Positions 8,431 through 16,042 of a stretch of 17,549 nt of DNA are shown one piece after another (position 1 is the stretch's first letter; every line of letters starts with the position of its first letter). A model generated the notes under the pieces. The model was not told the origin of the DNA. It saw only the letters and a program-made list of their open reading frames with translations, and did not search any database. Source of the stretch: Chthoniobacter flavus (GTDB taxonomy: Bacteria > Verrucomicrobiota > Verrucomicrobiia > Chthoniobacterales > Terrimicrobiaceae); contig CAMBAQ010000020.1 of the NCBI GenBank assembly GCA_945863785.1, forward strand, positions 1 through 17,549, in the 5' to 3' direction. The position numbers and the translations under genes were made by a program.

Positions 8431-9756
8431 TCAGGGGGGAGTGAGGGCTTTGAGGATCGTCGACGGAACTAAGAAAATCTCTGGTGATCCAATGATATGG
8501 ATAGGGACTGAACCATCGGGGAGGGGGTCACCTATGGCAAGATCGAGGACGACTTGCTCGCCAGCAGGAGATTCTGGAGTGTTTTCCGAAATAACGGAAA
8601 GAAAGGTCAGTCGATGCAGTGGGGTGTTGAGATGTTGCTTCTCGAGTTCAACGGGAGTGGCTGGCAGGAATTTGATGACCTTGGTGGTTCTCAAAATCTC
8701 AACAAGGCGGGGGATCGTGTCCGCTAGTGGGCTTGCCGGAGAACGCTTGATCTCGCGCTGTGCTCCGGCAGTATTGATGCGGACTAAATCGATAAGGTCT
8801 GGATTCAGTCTCGCTGTCGAGCGGTCGCGTAGAAGGTTCATATCCGTTGATAGGAATTCCAGATTTTTATCAGGGATACGACACTCAATATGGCGGGGTT
8901 CGAGTCGCACGTAGTAACCACCATCTGGCGCAGGTTGCCCGATGGTAATAGTTGACGGGGCTGTATCGCCTTCCTGATAAAGTTTGATGCAGGCTTTTTC
9001 CCCAGCCGTTCCTGTGAGAAGGGGGTCGGTTGTGGGATTATTTACGAATTCCTTGAGTCGAAGATGGAGGATTTGATCCACTAATTTGCCCACGGCCACT
9101 TCGTCAGCAGGAGTATTGACCGGCTTTACTATTCGCCATCCTGTCGGAGATCGATCTAATTCGAGGATGGTATTTGCACGACGAATTTCCACTCGCTTTA
9201 GGCTGGCAGGGTCGATCGTCGTGAGGCGTCGGTCGCGGAAGCTTGATGGCGGCTCGGTGATGAGTCGAACGAGGTCGTTGGGGATCAGGTAAACGGTCTT
9301 GGAATTCTCAAATGATACGTAATTGCGTGTGCCATCCACGCTGCTCTTTCCAACGAGCAGAGAGGGCGGCTTATCGCCTTTAAAGTCGACCTGCAGACTG
9401 CTTTTTTGGACTCCGTAGGCCGAGAGGTTTTTGTCGTCTCTGATTTCGCTGGCATCAATGCGGTCGAGAACGATGGTGCCTAGGGCAGATTCGAAGATCT
9501 GTTTCATGGCTTCCGGCGCTGCGACATCGTCAGTTCCAGTCGAAACGATCCAATCTGCGTCGACTCTTTTTAGGCGAAAGGATTGGTCGCCATTTTTGAT
9601 TTTGATGCTGCTGATCTCATCGGGATCGAAATCAAAAAGGGGTGACCCTGCGGCTTTCAGTCGTCCTTCCGAAAGTCGCCAGTTTGATGTGGTGGCCACG
9701 AAAACGATCAATCCTGCTGCTGCCAGCACAAGCAAAACAGTGGCAAACTTGCTCAT
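8431..9756 (-). CDS. DUF4340 protein of a Gld-type ABC system
   Basis: This 441-residue protein has one N-terminal membrane helix (about 4-22) and a large domain predicted to face the periplasm. It matches the DUF4340 family, recognised from segments such as VYLIPNDLVRLI and FRDRRLTTIDPASLKRVEI. It is built from three tandem repeats of about 137 residues. Each begins with an Asp/Asn-Pro turn and a short strand (44-53, 182-191, 318-327) and ends in a strand with YLIP, CRIP or FLVP. The ATG at 9756 overlaps the stop of the upstream gene (ATGA) and has GGAGG 8 nt before it. A longer reading from a TTG at 9774 adds VEAEG only and is not favoured. It probably works with the ABC transporter encoded upstream. 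The molecular function of the family is unknown. Confidence 0.85.
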   Translation of the reverse strand: MSKFATVLLVLAAAGLIVFVATTSNWRLSEGRLKAAGSPLFDFDPDEISSIKIKNGDQSFRLKRVDADWIVSTGTDDVAAPEAMKQIFESALGTIVLDRIDASEIRDDKNLSAYGVQKSSLQVDFKGDKPPSLLVGKSSVDGTRNYVSFENSKTVYLIPNDLVRLITEPPSSFRDRRLTTIDPASLKRVEIRRANTILELDRSPTGWRIVKPVNTPADEVAVGKLVDQILHLRLKEFVNNPTTDPLLTGTAGEKACIKLYQEGDTAPSTITIGQPAPDGGYYVRLEPRHIECRIPDKNLEFLSTDMNLLRDRSTARLNPDLIDLVRINTAGAQREIKRSPASPLADTIPRLVEILRTTKVIKFLPATPVELEKQHLNTPLHRLTFLSVISENTPESPAGEQVVLDLAIGDPLPDGSVPIHIIGSPEIFLVPSTILKALTPP

Positions 9757-11222
9757 GCCCTCCGCCTCCACCAAACAATCAGGCCTAGAAATGCAGCCGC
9801 TGCGGGCATTCCGACCATCACAACTAAGGCGAGTTGTGATAATTGAAGGTCGGTGAGTTGGAGAGCGAAGCGGGTGGTGTTTTTTGCCGTAATGCCGCTG
9901 AGGTTGCCCTGTTCGACAAGGTAGTTGATGGATCCAATAAGGAGGTCCAGTCCAGGCCGTGAGATCGAGGCATCGTAGGCGAACTGGGACGACCCGACAA
10001 CGATGAGGCGGGACGTCTGTACGTTGAGGCGGTCATCTTCCACGCCGTCACGGTCGGCCAAAGCTGCGATGATAACCGGTTGGCCATGGTCTATGCCATC
10101 ATCGTAGCGCACGCCCTCGGCTTGGTTCGGAGCGAAATTCGTTTCTCCCCAAAACTCCTCGGCGGCCTGAGTGAGCGGGCGTATTAGGATTTTCTCTTTT
10201 TGGACGAGGTCTTTTTCGAAGGTCAGGGATTGAGTTGCCCCAGGGAAAAGGATATTCATTCCCTGAAGGCGTCGGGTGACTTCCGCATTTTTTAAGACCT
10301 CGCCGGTGACATCGCGCAAGATGCCCATTGCGAAGGGGAGTTTAATGAGACGGAGGACGCGGTCATCTTGTGGGATAATGCCGTTCGCGGCCAACAATGC
10401 ATGCAGGCGTGGAGTGGAGGCGTTAGGATCCAATAGGACCAGCATCTTGCCTCCCACGCGAAGCCATGCTGCAAGGACGGCTGCCTCACGCTCGTCCAAA
10501 TCAGACTTCGCTGCGGAAATGACGATGGCTGCGGCATCCTCCGGCACCTTGTCGATAGAAGAGAGGGAAAGTGGGGTGCAGATCGCATGCTGGCGATGGA
10601 TGGCATCGATCCAAGTGGATAGGTCGCCGTTGATAGTGGGTGGGGGCTCGCCATGCCCTTGGAGGAAATAGATATTCTGACTCCCCTCTTTAAGAAGCCC
10701 CATGAGCGCGCTGGTGAGGATCTGCTCGCCACGGAAGCCTAACAAGATCGGGAGTTCGCCTTGTGCGACGGGGGACATATCAAAATCTCCCATCTCCGCC
10801 AAATTCACCAACTGATGCCTTTCATCATAATCAAGGATGGCGATGTTATCTAGGCTCGTGAGGTTATATTTTGTCTGGAGTTCCTGAACTCTGGAGAGAT
10901 TGCGAGTCGGATCCACGTATTCCACAACAAGGCCCTGACGTTTGTTGAATAAAACCTCCGTCATCAGGCTGCGTATATCACCAAGGATCTGGGATGCCGG
11001 CGAAAGGAACGAGGGAGAGGAGACGATGATGATGTTGAGAGGCTTTTTAAACTCCTTCAGGACGATTTTGGTTTGATCGGCGAGGGAGAACTTCTGCGAG
11101 CGGGAGTAGTCGCGGCGTTCGTAGTGAGTAAACCCAAGATAGTTGGCAAGCAGGTAAATGATGGCAACGGCGAGACATTGGAGGCCAATGCTGATTTTGA
11201 TTCCAGTACGTCCCGGTGTCAT
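9753..11222 (-). CDS. GldG-like ABC transporter auxiliary protein
   Basis: The 489-residue product resembles GldG and the ABC_transp_aux family that accompany ABC-2 transporters. In flavobacteria GldG belongs to the GldAFG complex needed for gliding and possibly polysaccharide export. It has an N-terminal membrane helix (about 8-30) and a long predicted periplasmic region. Family-typical blocks include QGHGEPP, a VLLDPN segment followed by LHALLAANGI, and a VVGSSQFAYD segment near the end. A C-terminal membrane helix (about 463-485) closes the protein. The start ATG overlaps the permease stop (ATGA), and its own stop overlaps the next start in the same way, so subunit synthesis is coupled. 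Gliding should not be inferred, because these cassettes occur in many non-gliding bacteria. Confidence 0.85.
   Translation of the reverse strand: MTPGRTGIKISIGLQCLAVAIIYLLANYLGFTHYERRDYSRSQKFSLADQTKIVLKEFKKPLNIIIVSSPSFLSPASQILGDIRSLMTEVLFNKRQGLVVEYVDPTRNLSRVQELQTKYNLTSLDNIAILDYDERHQLVNLAEMGDFDMSPVAQGELPILLGFRGEQILTSALMGLLKEGSQNIYFLQGHGEPPPTINGDLSTWIDAIHRQHAICTPLSLSSIDKVPEDAAAIVISAAKSDLDEREAAVLAAWLRVGGKMLVLLDPNASTPRLHALLAANGIIPQDDRVLRLIKLPFAMGILRDVTGEVLKNAEVTRRLQGMNILFPGATQSLTFEKDLVQKEKILIRPLTQAAEEFWGETNFAPNQAEGVRYDDGIDHGQPVIIAALADRDGVEDDRLNVQTSRLIVVGSSQFAYDASISRPGLDLLIGSINYLVEQGNLSGITAKNTTRFALQLTDLQLSQLALVVMVGMPAAAAFLGLIVWWRRRA
9757..9769 (-). promoter_or_regulatory. Strong ribosome binding site for the DUF4340 gene
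   Basis: On the minus strand GGAGG (9765-9769) lies 8 nt before the ATG at 9756, followed by a second GGAGGG. It lies inside the 3' end of the GldG-like gene, where it encodes the Arg-rich tail. This site supports ATG 9756 over the upstream TTG. It is one of the few clear Shine-Dalgarno sequences in the window. Confidence 0.7.
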
Positions 11223-11974
11223 GATTTCCAGCGGCGGTATTGAAAGACGTGGAGTGTGGCAAAGAGGACTAGAAGCGTGGAGCTAATGTAAAAAACCAAC
11301 GGCCTGGAATCCACGATTCCCCGTGAAAAATCGACCATGTGCTCGATCGGGGAAAAGTAATATGTCACTTCGCGCAGGATCGAGCCGGTGGCTGGCATGA
11401 TGAACGAGAGGAGTCCGAGAAAAAACAAAGTCAGGATTGAGGCAAACGAGATCATCGCAGCGACGATTTGATTATCCGTGAGAGCTGAAGCTAGGCAACC
11501 AATTGAGGTGTAGAGCATGCCCATCATGATCAGTATCGAGTAGGCGCCGATGTAGCTGCCCGCCGCCCCAGCCGCATTCATTCCCGTGATCGTTTGGAAT
11601 GTAACGAAATAGAGCAGGCTTGGTGCCCAGAGAACGAGGTAGAAGAAAAGTGCGCCAGCGTATTTGGCCAAGACGACCTGAGAATCTCGCACCGGAGCTG
11701 TCATCAGAGTTTCGATGGTGCCCATTTTAGACTCCTCGGCAAAAACTCGCATGGTCGTAAAGGGGAAGACCAACAAGAAGGGAAACCAGAAATACATCGT
11801 GTTGAAAAAGGCTTCGACCACCGTTGTAGTTCCACGCCCGTTGTTCAGCATTGTGATCCCCGCATGGAAGTTGAATCCAGTAATCACCAAGAAAAAGAAG
11901 AGCACGACATAGGCGATGGGTTGATGGAACGTCGATGCTACCTCACGGCGAAAAAGAATGAAAAAGCGGCCCAT
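11219..11974 (-). CDS. ABC-2 type permease, GldF-like
   Basis: This 251-residue integral membrane protein forms the channel of the ABC exporter. It starts MGRFFILFRREVAS, an N-terminal amphipathic segment typical of ABC-2 permeases, and has about six hydrophobic segments. The cytoplasmic loop EESKMGTIETLMTAPV is a hallmark of the GldF/ABC-2 permease group. The chosen ATG (11974) lies 2 nt after the ATPase stop and has AGAGG 10 nt upstream. A longer frame up to 12058 would overlap the ATPase gene and lacks family similarity. The stop overlaps the start of the GldG-like gene. The inner-membrane location is clear and the substrate is unknown. Confidence 0.88.
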   Translation of the reverse strand: MGRFFILFRREVASTFHQPIAYVVLFFFLVITGFNFHAGITMLNNGRGTTTVVEAFFNTMYFWFPFLLVFPFTTMRVFAEESKMGTIETLMTAPVRDSQVVLAKYAGALFFYLVLWAPSLLYFVTFQTITGMNAAGAAGSYIGAYSILIMMGMLYTSIGCLASALTDNQIVAAMISFASILTLFFLGLLSFIMPATGSILREVTYYFSPIEHMVDFSRGIVDSRPLVFYISSTLLVLFATLHVFQYRRWKS

Positions 11975-11976
11975 TG

Positions 11977-12915
11977 TCAGAGTTCCTCTCCGTTTGTGAC
12001 TTCGGCAAAGACTTGTTCCAACGAGACTGGCGGTCGGCTCAGCTCGCGGACAGGCCAACTTTTTTCCACAGCAAATTGATAAATGGTTTCTCGAGGGTCA
12101 TGTCCCGGTGTGCATTGAATTTTGAAAATAGACCAAGGTCCGTCGTTCCGGATGCTCACGGTTTGCACGCCTTCTAGTTTACGAAGCTCAGCTGCCGCCA
12201 CGCGGGCGTCCGGCACACGGGCGTCGAATAATACATGACCTTCCTGACCGAGACGTGCGCGAAGATTTTGCGGCGTATCGAGCGCTTCGATCCGTCCCTT
12301 GTTGATAATGATCACTCGCGAGCAAAGCATCTCCACTTCGGGAAGAATATGCGTCGAGATGAGAATGGTGTGGTGGCGGCGAAGGTTGCGGATCAAGTCC
12401 CGCACAAGGCGGATCTGATTTGGGTCGAGGCCGATCGTGGGCTCGTCGAGGATAAGGAGATCCGGTTCGTGAACCATGGCGTCAGCGAGACCCACCCTCT
12501 GACGGTAACCTTTGGAGAGGCGGGATATCATCTTTTTTTCCACATCCTCGAGACCGCAAAGTTCGAGCACATCGCTGATGCGTTCCCTCAATCGTCTCCC
12601 CGGGACTCCCTTCAATGAAGCCCGATAGCGGAGGAATTCACTGACCCTCATGTCGGTGTAGAGAGGGACATTTTCCGGCATGTAACCGATGTGCTCCCTA
12701 GCACGCAAGGAATCGGTGAAAACATCACAGCCCGCGACCTCCGCTGTTCCGGATGTGGGAGGGAGAAACCCCGCGAGCATTTTCATTGTCGTGCTCTTGC
12801 CAGCTCCATTTGGCCCTAGAAATCCGACGATCTCGCCTTTCTGGACCTCAAAATCGATACTATCCACAGCTGTGTTAGCACCAAATTTCTTTGTCAGTTT
12901 TTCCACCTTGACCAT
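11977..12915 (-). CDS. ABC transporter ATP-binding protein, GldA-like
   Basis: This is the cytoplasmic ATPase subunit that powers the exporter encoded just downstream. In 312 residues it shows Walker A GPNGAGKST (34-42), signature LSKGYRQR (133-140), Walker B LLILDEP (153-159, catalytic Glu158) and the switch His189 in ISTH. The Q-loop reads YMPEN, with Glu where many ABC proteins have Gln, as is common in the drug-export/CcmA-like group. A C-terminal domain (about 225-312, ending SLEQVFAEVTNGE) is typical of the CcmA/GldA type. It is first in the operon and divergent from the aldolase gene. The ATG at 12915 has only a weak GGGTAG upstream, and no strong promoter was identified in the 217-bp gap. 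Confidence 0.92.
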   Translation of the reverse strand: MVKVEKLTKKFGANTAVDSIDFEVQKGEIVGFLGPNGAGKSTTMKMLAGFLPPTSGTAEVAGCDVFTDSLRAREHIGYMPENVPLYTDMRVSEFLRYRASLKGVPGRRLRERISDVLELCGLEDVEKKMISRLSKGYRQRVGLADAMVHEPDLLILDEPTIGLDPNQIRLVRDLIRNLRRHHTILISTHILPEVEMLCSRVIIINKGRIEALDTPQNLRARLGQEGHVLFDARVPDARVAAAELRKLEGVQTVSIRNDGPWSIFKIQCTPGHDPRETIYQFAVEKSWPVRELSRPPVSLEQVFAEVTNGEEL

Positions 12916-12999
12916 GAACTACCCATTATTAAACCGACTTTGCCTTTTGTGGAAGAAAAAGGGTGATGATCAGCGAGAGAAAATAAGGTTTTCAAACTC

Positions 13000-13065
13000 G
13001 TTTCAGAAACTGTCACAGAACAAATCCGGATTCACGGTGGGCTTAATTTTGATGAATTGTCACAG
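13000..13065. repeat. Repeated TGTCACAG and small palindromes in the divergent intergenic region
   Basis: The 217-bp gap between the ABC ATPase and the aldolase gene holds two copies of TGTCACAG (13011-13018 and 13058-13065), 47 bp apart. The first lies in the palindrome CTGT-C-ACAG (13010-13018), which directly adjoins a second palindrome, GTTTC-A-GAAAC (13000-13010). Such an arrangement could be an operator for one or both divergent genes, but short matches like these also occur by chance. The second copy also forms a TTGTCA -35-like hexamer 17 nt before GATAGA on the plus strand, a weak candidate aldolase promoter. Confidence 0.3.
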
Positions 13066-13132
13066 CGTTCGGTAGTGGAGATAGAAAGGGTTTGCAATAA
13101 ACAGGGTGGGTGGAGTAGGGGTCTTTCCTTAC

Positions 13133-14206
13133 ATGAAAAATACGAAATTTCGCTCAGGTGTTTTGTTTGGAGATGAAGTCAAGTCGTTGCTCGATCAAGC
13201 CAAGGCCGAGAACTTTGCGCTGCCAGCGGTCAATTGCATCGGAACGAGTTCAGTGAATGCCGCGCTGGCCGCTGGGCGTGAGTTAAATTCCCCGATGATG
13301 ATCCAGTTTTCCAACGGCGGAGCGCAGTTTGTTATTGGCAAGGGTGTGAAGGGAGACACCCAGCTTGGTCCAGTGCTAGGCGGCATCGCTGGGGCTATTT
13401 ATACCGATCAGGCGGCGAAGGCTTATGGCGTTCCTGTGATTCTGAATACGGATCACTGCTCGAAGAAATTGCTGCCCTGGATCGATGGTTTATTGACGGC
13501 AAGCGAGGAGCAATTCGCAAAAACGGGGCAACCTCTTTACAGTTCCCACATGCTCGATTTATCTGAGGAGCCGCTTCTGGAAAACATCGAGACCTGCTGC
13601 ATGTATCTCCAGCGCATGGCGAAAATGGGGATGACTCTCGAAATCGAACTCGGTGTCACTGGTGGAGAAGAGGATGGTGTTGACAATAGCGATGTGCATG
13701 AGTCCCGACTCTACACGCAACCAGAGGAAGTGGCCGCGATGTACGAAGCACTCAGCGACGTGAGCCCGAACTTCACTGTGGCTGCGGCCTTCGGCAACGT
13801 GCACGGCGTTTACAAACCAGGGAATGTGAAACTAAAACCCACGATCTTGCGCGATTCCCAAGAATACATTCAGAAAAAATTTGGAACTGCACCTAAGCCG
13901 GTGAATTTTGTTTTCCATGGTGGCTCGGGGTCTTCGCGTGAGGAAATTCGCGAGGCGATCAGCTACGGTGCGATCAAGATGAACTTGGACACCGATCTTC
14001 AATGGGCTTACTGGGAGGGCATTCGTGCTTACGATGAGAAAAATCACGATTACCTGCAGGGTCAGATTGGCAATCCTACGGGACCAGATGCACCGAACAA
14101 AAAATACTACGATCCGCGCGTGTGGTTGGGTGCCGCCGAGGCCGCCTTTACCAAGCGCTTGTTGGTCTCCTTTGAGGACCTAAATTGCGTCGGACGTAAC
14201 GCCTAA
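13133..14206 (+). CDS. fba: Class II fructose-bisphosphate aldolase
   Basis: This zinc enzyme reversibly cleaves fructose 1,6-bisphosphate to dihydroxyacetone phosphate and glyceraldehyde 3-phosphate in glycolysis and gluconeogenesis. The 357-residue product is of the E. coli FbaA type (359 residues). Visible sites are NTDHC (105-109, metal ligand His108), Glu172 in LEIELGVTGGEEDG, His224 in GNVHGVY and His262 in VFHGGSGS. These match the four E. coli zinc ligands with a shift of two. The phosphate-binding KMNLDTDLQW (282-291) is also present. The ATG at 13133 fits the family N-terminus; a GTG at 13106 would add nine unrelated residues. An AGGGG lies 11 nt upstream. The gene stands alone and is followed by a terminator. 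Confidence 0.96.
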   Translation: MKNTKFRSGVLFGDEVKSLLDQAKAENFALPAVNCIGTSSVNAALAAGRELNSPMMIQFSNGGAQFVIGKGVKGDTQLGPVLGGIAGAIYTDQAAKAYGVPVILNTDHCSKKLLPWIDGLLTASEEQFAKTGQPLYSSHMLDLSEEPLLENIETCCMYLQRMAKMGMTLEIELGVTGGEEDGVDNSDVHESRLYTQPEEVAAMYEALSDVSPNFTVAAAFGNVHGVYKPGNVKLKPTILRDSQEYIQKKFGTAPKPVNFVFHGGSGSSREEIREAISYGAIKMNLDTDLQWAYWEGIRAYDEKNHDYLQGQIGNPTGPDAPNKKYYDPRVWLGAAEAAFTKRLLVSFEDLNCVGRNA

Positions 14207-14227
14207 TCGACTGGTTCATGATCTATT

Positions 14228-14271
14228 GAGATAACGCTTGGCGTTAACGGCTGAGCGTTATCTCTGTTTTA
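14228..14271 (+). terminator. Intrinsic terminator after the aldolase gene
   Basis: A perfect 11-bp stem (GAGATAACGCT at 14228-14238 with AGCGTTATCTC at 14254-14264) has a 15-nt loop and is followed by TGTTTTA. It begins 21 nt after the aldolase stop. The loop contains the palindrome CGTTAACG, so shorter alternative hairpins (AACGC-TTG-GCGTT) compete with the main stem. Confidence 0.8.
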
Positions 14272-14286
14272 TGAGTCCATAGCTCC

Positions 14287-14330
14287 CGCTTGATCGTTCT
14301 CTAATCAAGCGTTTGTTAGGGCTTTTTTGT
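14287..14330 (+). terminator. Second hairpin in the convergent intergenic region
   Basis: CGCTTGAT (14287-14294) pairs with ATCAAGCG (14304-14311) across a 9-nt loop. On the plus strand TTTGTTAGGGCTTTTTTG follows, making a back-up terminator for the aldolase transcript. On the minus strand the hairpin falls 4 nt after the stop of the small membrane-protein gene but lacks a T-run. Confidence 0.5.
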
Positions 14331-14675
14331 CTTTTCGATGTGGATGGCGTGAAATAACCGGTGAACGACCGGCGAGGCCAACAGGCCGACGGATACGACG
14401 ACGACGAGCGTCGAAAAAAGGGAGTAGATCGAAGAAAATATCTTCAAAGTATTAGAGGAGGTTCTTTCTGTGTATAGCGGGCCTGCGCCGCTGAGAAGCA
14501 TGCTTGATTCCAAGAAGGCATCGATAAGGGGGAGTTTCCCCAGAATGGTGTAGCCCAGCATCCCGATCGCCAGACCGACAGCAACCAAGGCCAAAGCGAT
14601 GAGAAATTGAGCCAAGAAGCGGCTTGCAAAAACATGCGTAGGCGCGAGCGGTTCGGTCTTATGTTCCCAAATCAT
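14316..14675 (-). CDS. Small two-helix membrane protein with pore-loop-like segment
   Basis: I do not recognise a named family with certainty. The 119-residue product has two hydrophobic helices (about 20-44 and 78-107). They flank a semi-hydrophobic stretch (about 49-69, LPLIDAFLESSMLLSGAGPL) containing GAGP. The second helix region begins with LKIFSSIYSLFSTL and ends in a positively charged, His-containing tail (VHRLFHAIHIEKTKKP). This helix, re-entrant loop, helix layout resembles the pore module of two-helix potassium channels. The usual TVGYG filter is absent, so channel function is only a hypothesis. It lies 45 bp after preA on the same strand with no terminator between, so co-transcription is likely. 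No strong ribosome binding site is seen (GGGTG 14 nt upstream). Confidence 0.75.
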   Translation of the reverse strand: MIWEHKTEPLAPTHVFASRFLAQFLIALALVAVGLAIGMLGYTILGKLPLIDAFLESSMLLSGAGPLYTERTSSNTLKIFSSIYSLFSTLVVVVSVGLLASPVVHRLFHAIHIEKTKKP

Positions 14676-14720
14676 ATTTTGAAAATTTCACCCGCATTTT
14701 TGATCAAGCTCCATTTTGTT

Positions 14721-16037
14721 TTAGGGATGTGCCGGAATGGGCTCGATGTCGCCCTTGGATAGACGAGACTGGTATTGGCTCCAGCTCATTGGCGCTGCTT
14801 TGGATGGGATTTCCACCATGGAAACACACCCATCCACAGGACAGACAAGACTGCACAGGTTGCATCCCACGCAGTCCTCTTCACGCACGACGGGGACGGA
14901 CTTGCCCATCAAACGCCCCGGTCCGTAGCCAATCTCGGTGGTCTCGGGGTCGAGAAGATCGATGCATTGATGCGCGCCATCTTCGCATGCGATATGGCAG
15001 AGATTACATCCGATGCAGGTGTCGTGGTCGATGCGGGCCACACGCTTGAAGTTGAGATTCAGATCCTCCCATTTGCGGAGAGACGGAACAGCGCGGCCCA
15101 CAAGCTCTCGCGGGGATTCCATGCTCTTGCTGTCGAGATAGGCGCTGAGACCGTCAATCATGTCCTCAACGATTCGGAATCCATGGTGCATGACTGCCGT
15201 GCAAACTTGGATGGTGGTGGCTCCAAGGGCTAAGAACTCGGCGGCATCGCGCCAGTTTGAAATTCCTCCAATGCCCGAAATGGGCAATCCGAACTCGGTG
15301 TCCTGAGCGCAATTTTGCACCATGTTGAGGGCAATCGGTTTTACTGCAGGGCCGCAATACCCGCCGTGCGTAGAAGCCCCATCAACGTAAGGTTCGGGCA
15401 CGAAGTTATCGAGATTCACCTGCGTGATGCTCCTGATGGTGTTAATAAGCGAAATCGCGTTGGCCCCGCCTCTCTTAGCGGCGCGGGCGGCTTGGGTGAT
15501 GTCGGTGATATTTGGCGTGAGTTTGACGATCACCGGCTTGCTTGCGACTTCCATTACCCAACTGGTGATCTTTTCCGCGACATCGGGATTTTGACCGACG
15601 GCCGAGCCCATCCCTCGCTCGCACATTCCGTGTGGGCAACCGAAGTTCAACTCAAACCCATCGACTCCCGCATCTTCGCCCCGGCGGATGAGGTCATGCC
15701 AGTGCTCGCGGGTATCAGTCATCAAGGAGGCAATGAGCACGCGATCTGGCCACCGTTCTTTGACTTCCTTGAGTTCACGAAAATTCGTCTCGGGCGAGCG
15801 GTCGCTGATAAGCTCAATGTTGTTGAAGCCGACCATGCGCTTGTTCCCAAGGCGGAGGGCAGAATACCGAGAGGCTACATTGGGAGTTGGCTCGCCAATG
15901 GTTTTCCACACGATGCCGCCCCATCCTGCTTCAAATGCCCGGTGGGCCTGATAGGCCGTGTTCGTGGGTGGCCCTGAGGCAAGCCAGAATGGGTTAGGTG
16001 AGCGGATTCCAGCGAAGGTGACGGAAAGATCGGCCAT
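14721..16037 (-). CDS. preA: Dihydropyrimidine dehydrogenase subunit PreA
   Basis: PreA is the FMN-containing, pyrimidine-reducing subunit of the NAD(P)-dependent dihydropyrimidine dehydrogenase, which converts uracil and thymine to 5,6-dihydro forms. The 438-residue product begins MADLSVTFAGIRSPNPFWLA, a typical family start, and has a TIM-barrel dihydroorotate-dehydrogenase-like domain. Visible blocks are KTIGEP (45-50), FGCPHGMCERGMGSAVGQ (132-149), KLTPNITDI (172-180), PISGIGGI (252-259) and QVCTAVM. Two C-terminal 4Fe-4S clusters are formed by CIGCNLCHIAC (341-351) and CVGCNLCSLVC (389-399). A longer frame to 16226 would overlap preT and is not favoured. The ATG lies 5 nt after the preT stop, so the two subunits are made together. 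Confidence 0.93.
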   Translation of the reverse strand: MADLSVTFAGIRSPNPFWLASGPPTNTAYQAHRAFEAGWGGIVWKTIGEPTPNVASRYSALRLGNKRMVGFNNIELISDRSPETNFRELKEVKERWPDRVLIASLMTDTREHWHDLIRRGEDAGVDGFELNFGCPHGMCERGMGSAVGQNPDVAEKITSWVMEVASKPVIVKLTPNITDITQAARAAKRGGANAISLINTIRSITQVNLDNFVPEPYVDGASTHGGYCGPAVKPIALNMVQNCAQDTEFGLPISGIGGISNWRDAAEFLALGATTIQVCTAVMHHGFRIVEDMIDGLSAYLDSKSMESPRELVGRAVPSLRKWEDLNLNFKRVARIDHDTCIGCNLCHIACEDGAHQCIDLLDPETTEIGYGPGRLMGKSVPVVREEDCVGCNLCSLVCPVDGCVSMVEIPSKAAPMSWSQYQSRLSKGDIEPIPAHP

Positions 16038-16042
16038 GAAAA

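Noticed and set aside
9753..11222. Reading the GldG-like gene as proof of gliding motility
   Set aside because: No other gliding genes are present, and such ABC cassettes are widespread in non-gliding bacteria.
11975..12058. N-terminal extension of the ABC permease by 28 residues
   Set aside because: It overlaps the ATPase gene, while the internal ATG has a good ribosome binding site and a family-like N-terminus.
15315..15977. Open frame of 220 codons on the plus strand opposite preA
   Set aside because: Antisense to the conserved PreA barrel. It is best explained as a shadow of codon bias.
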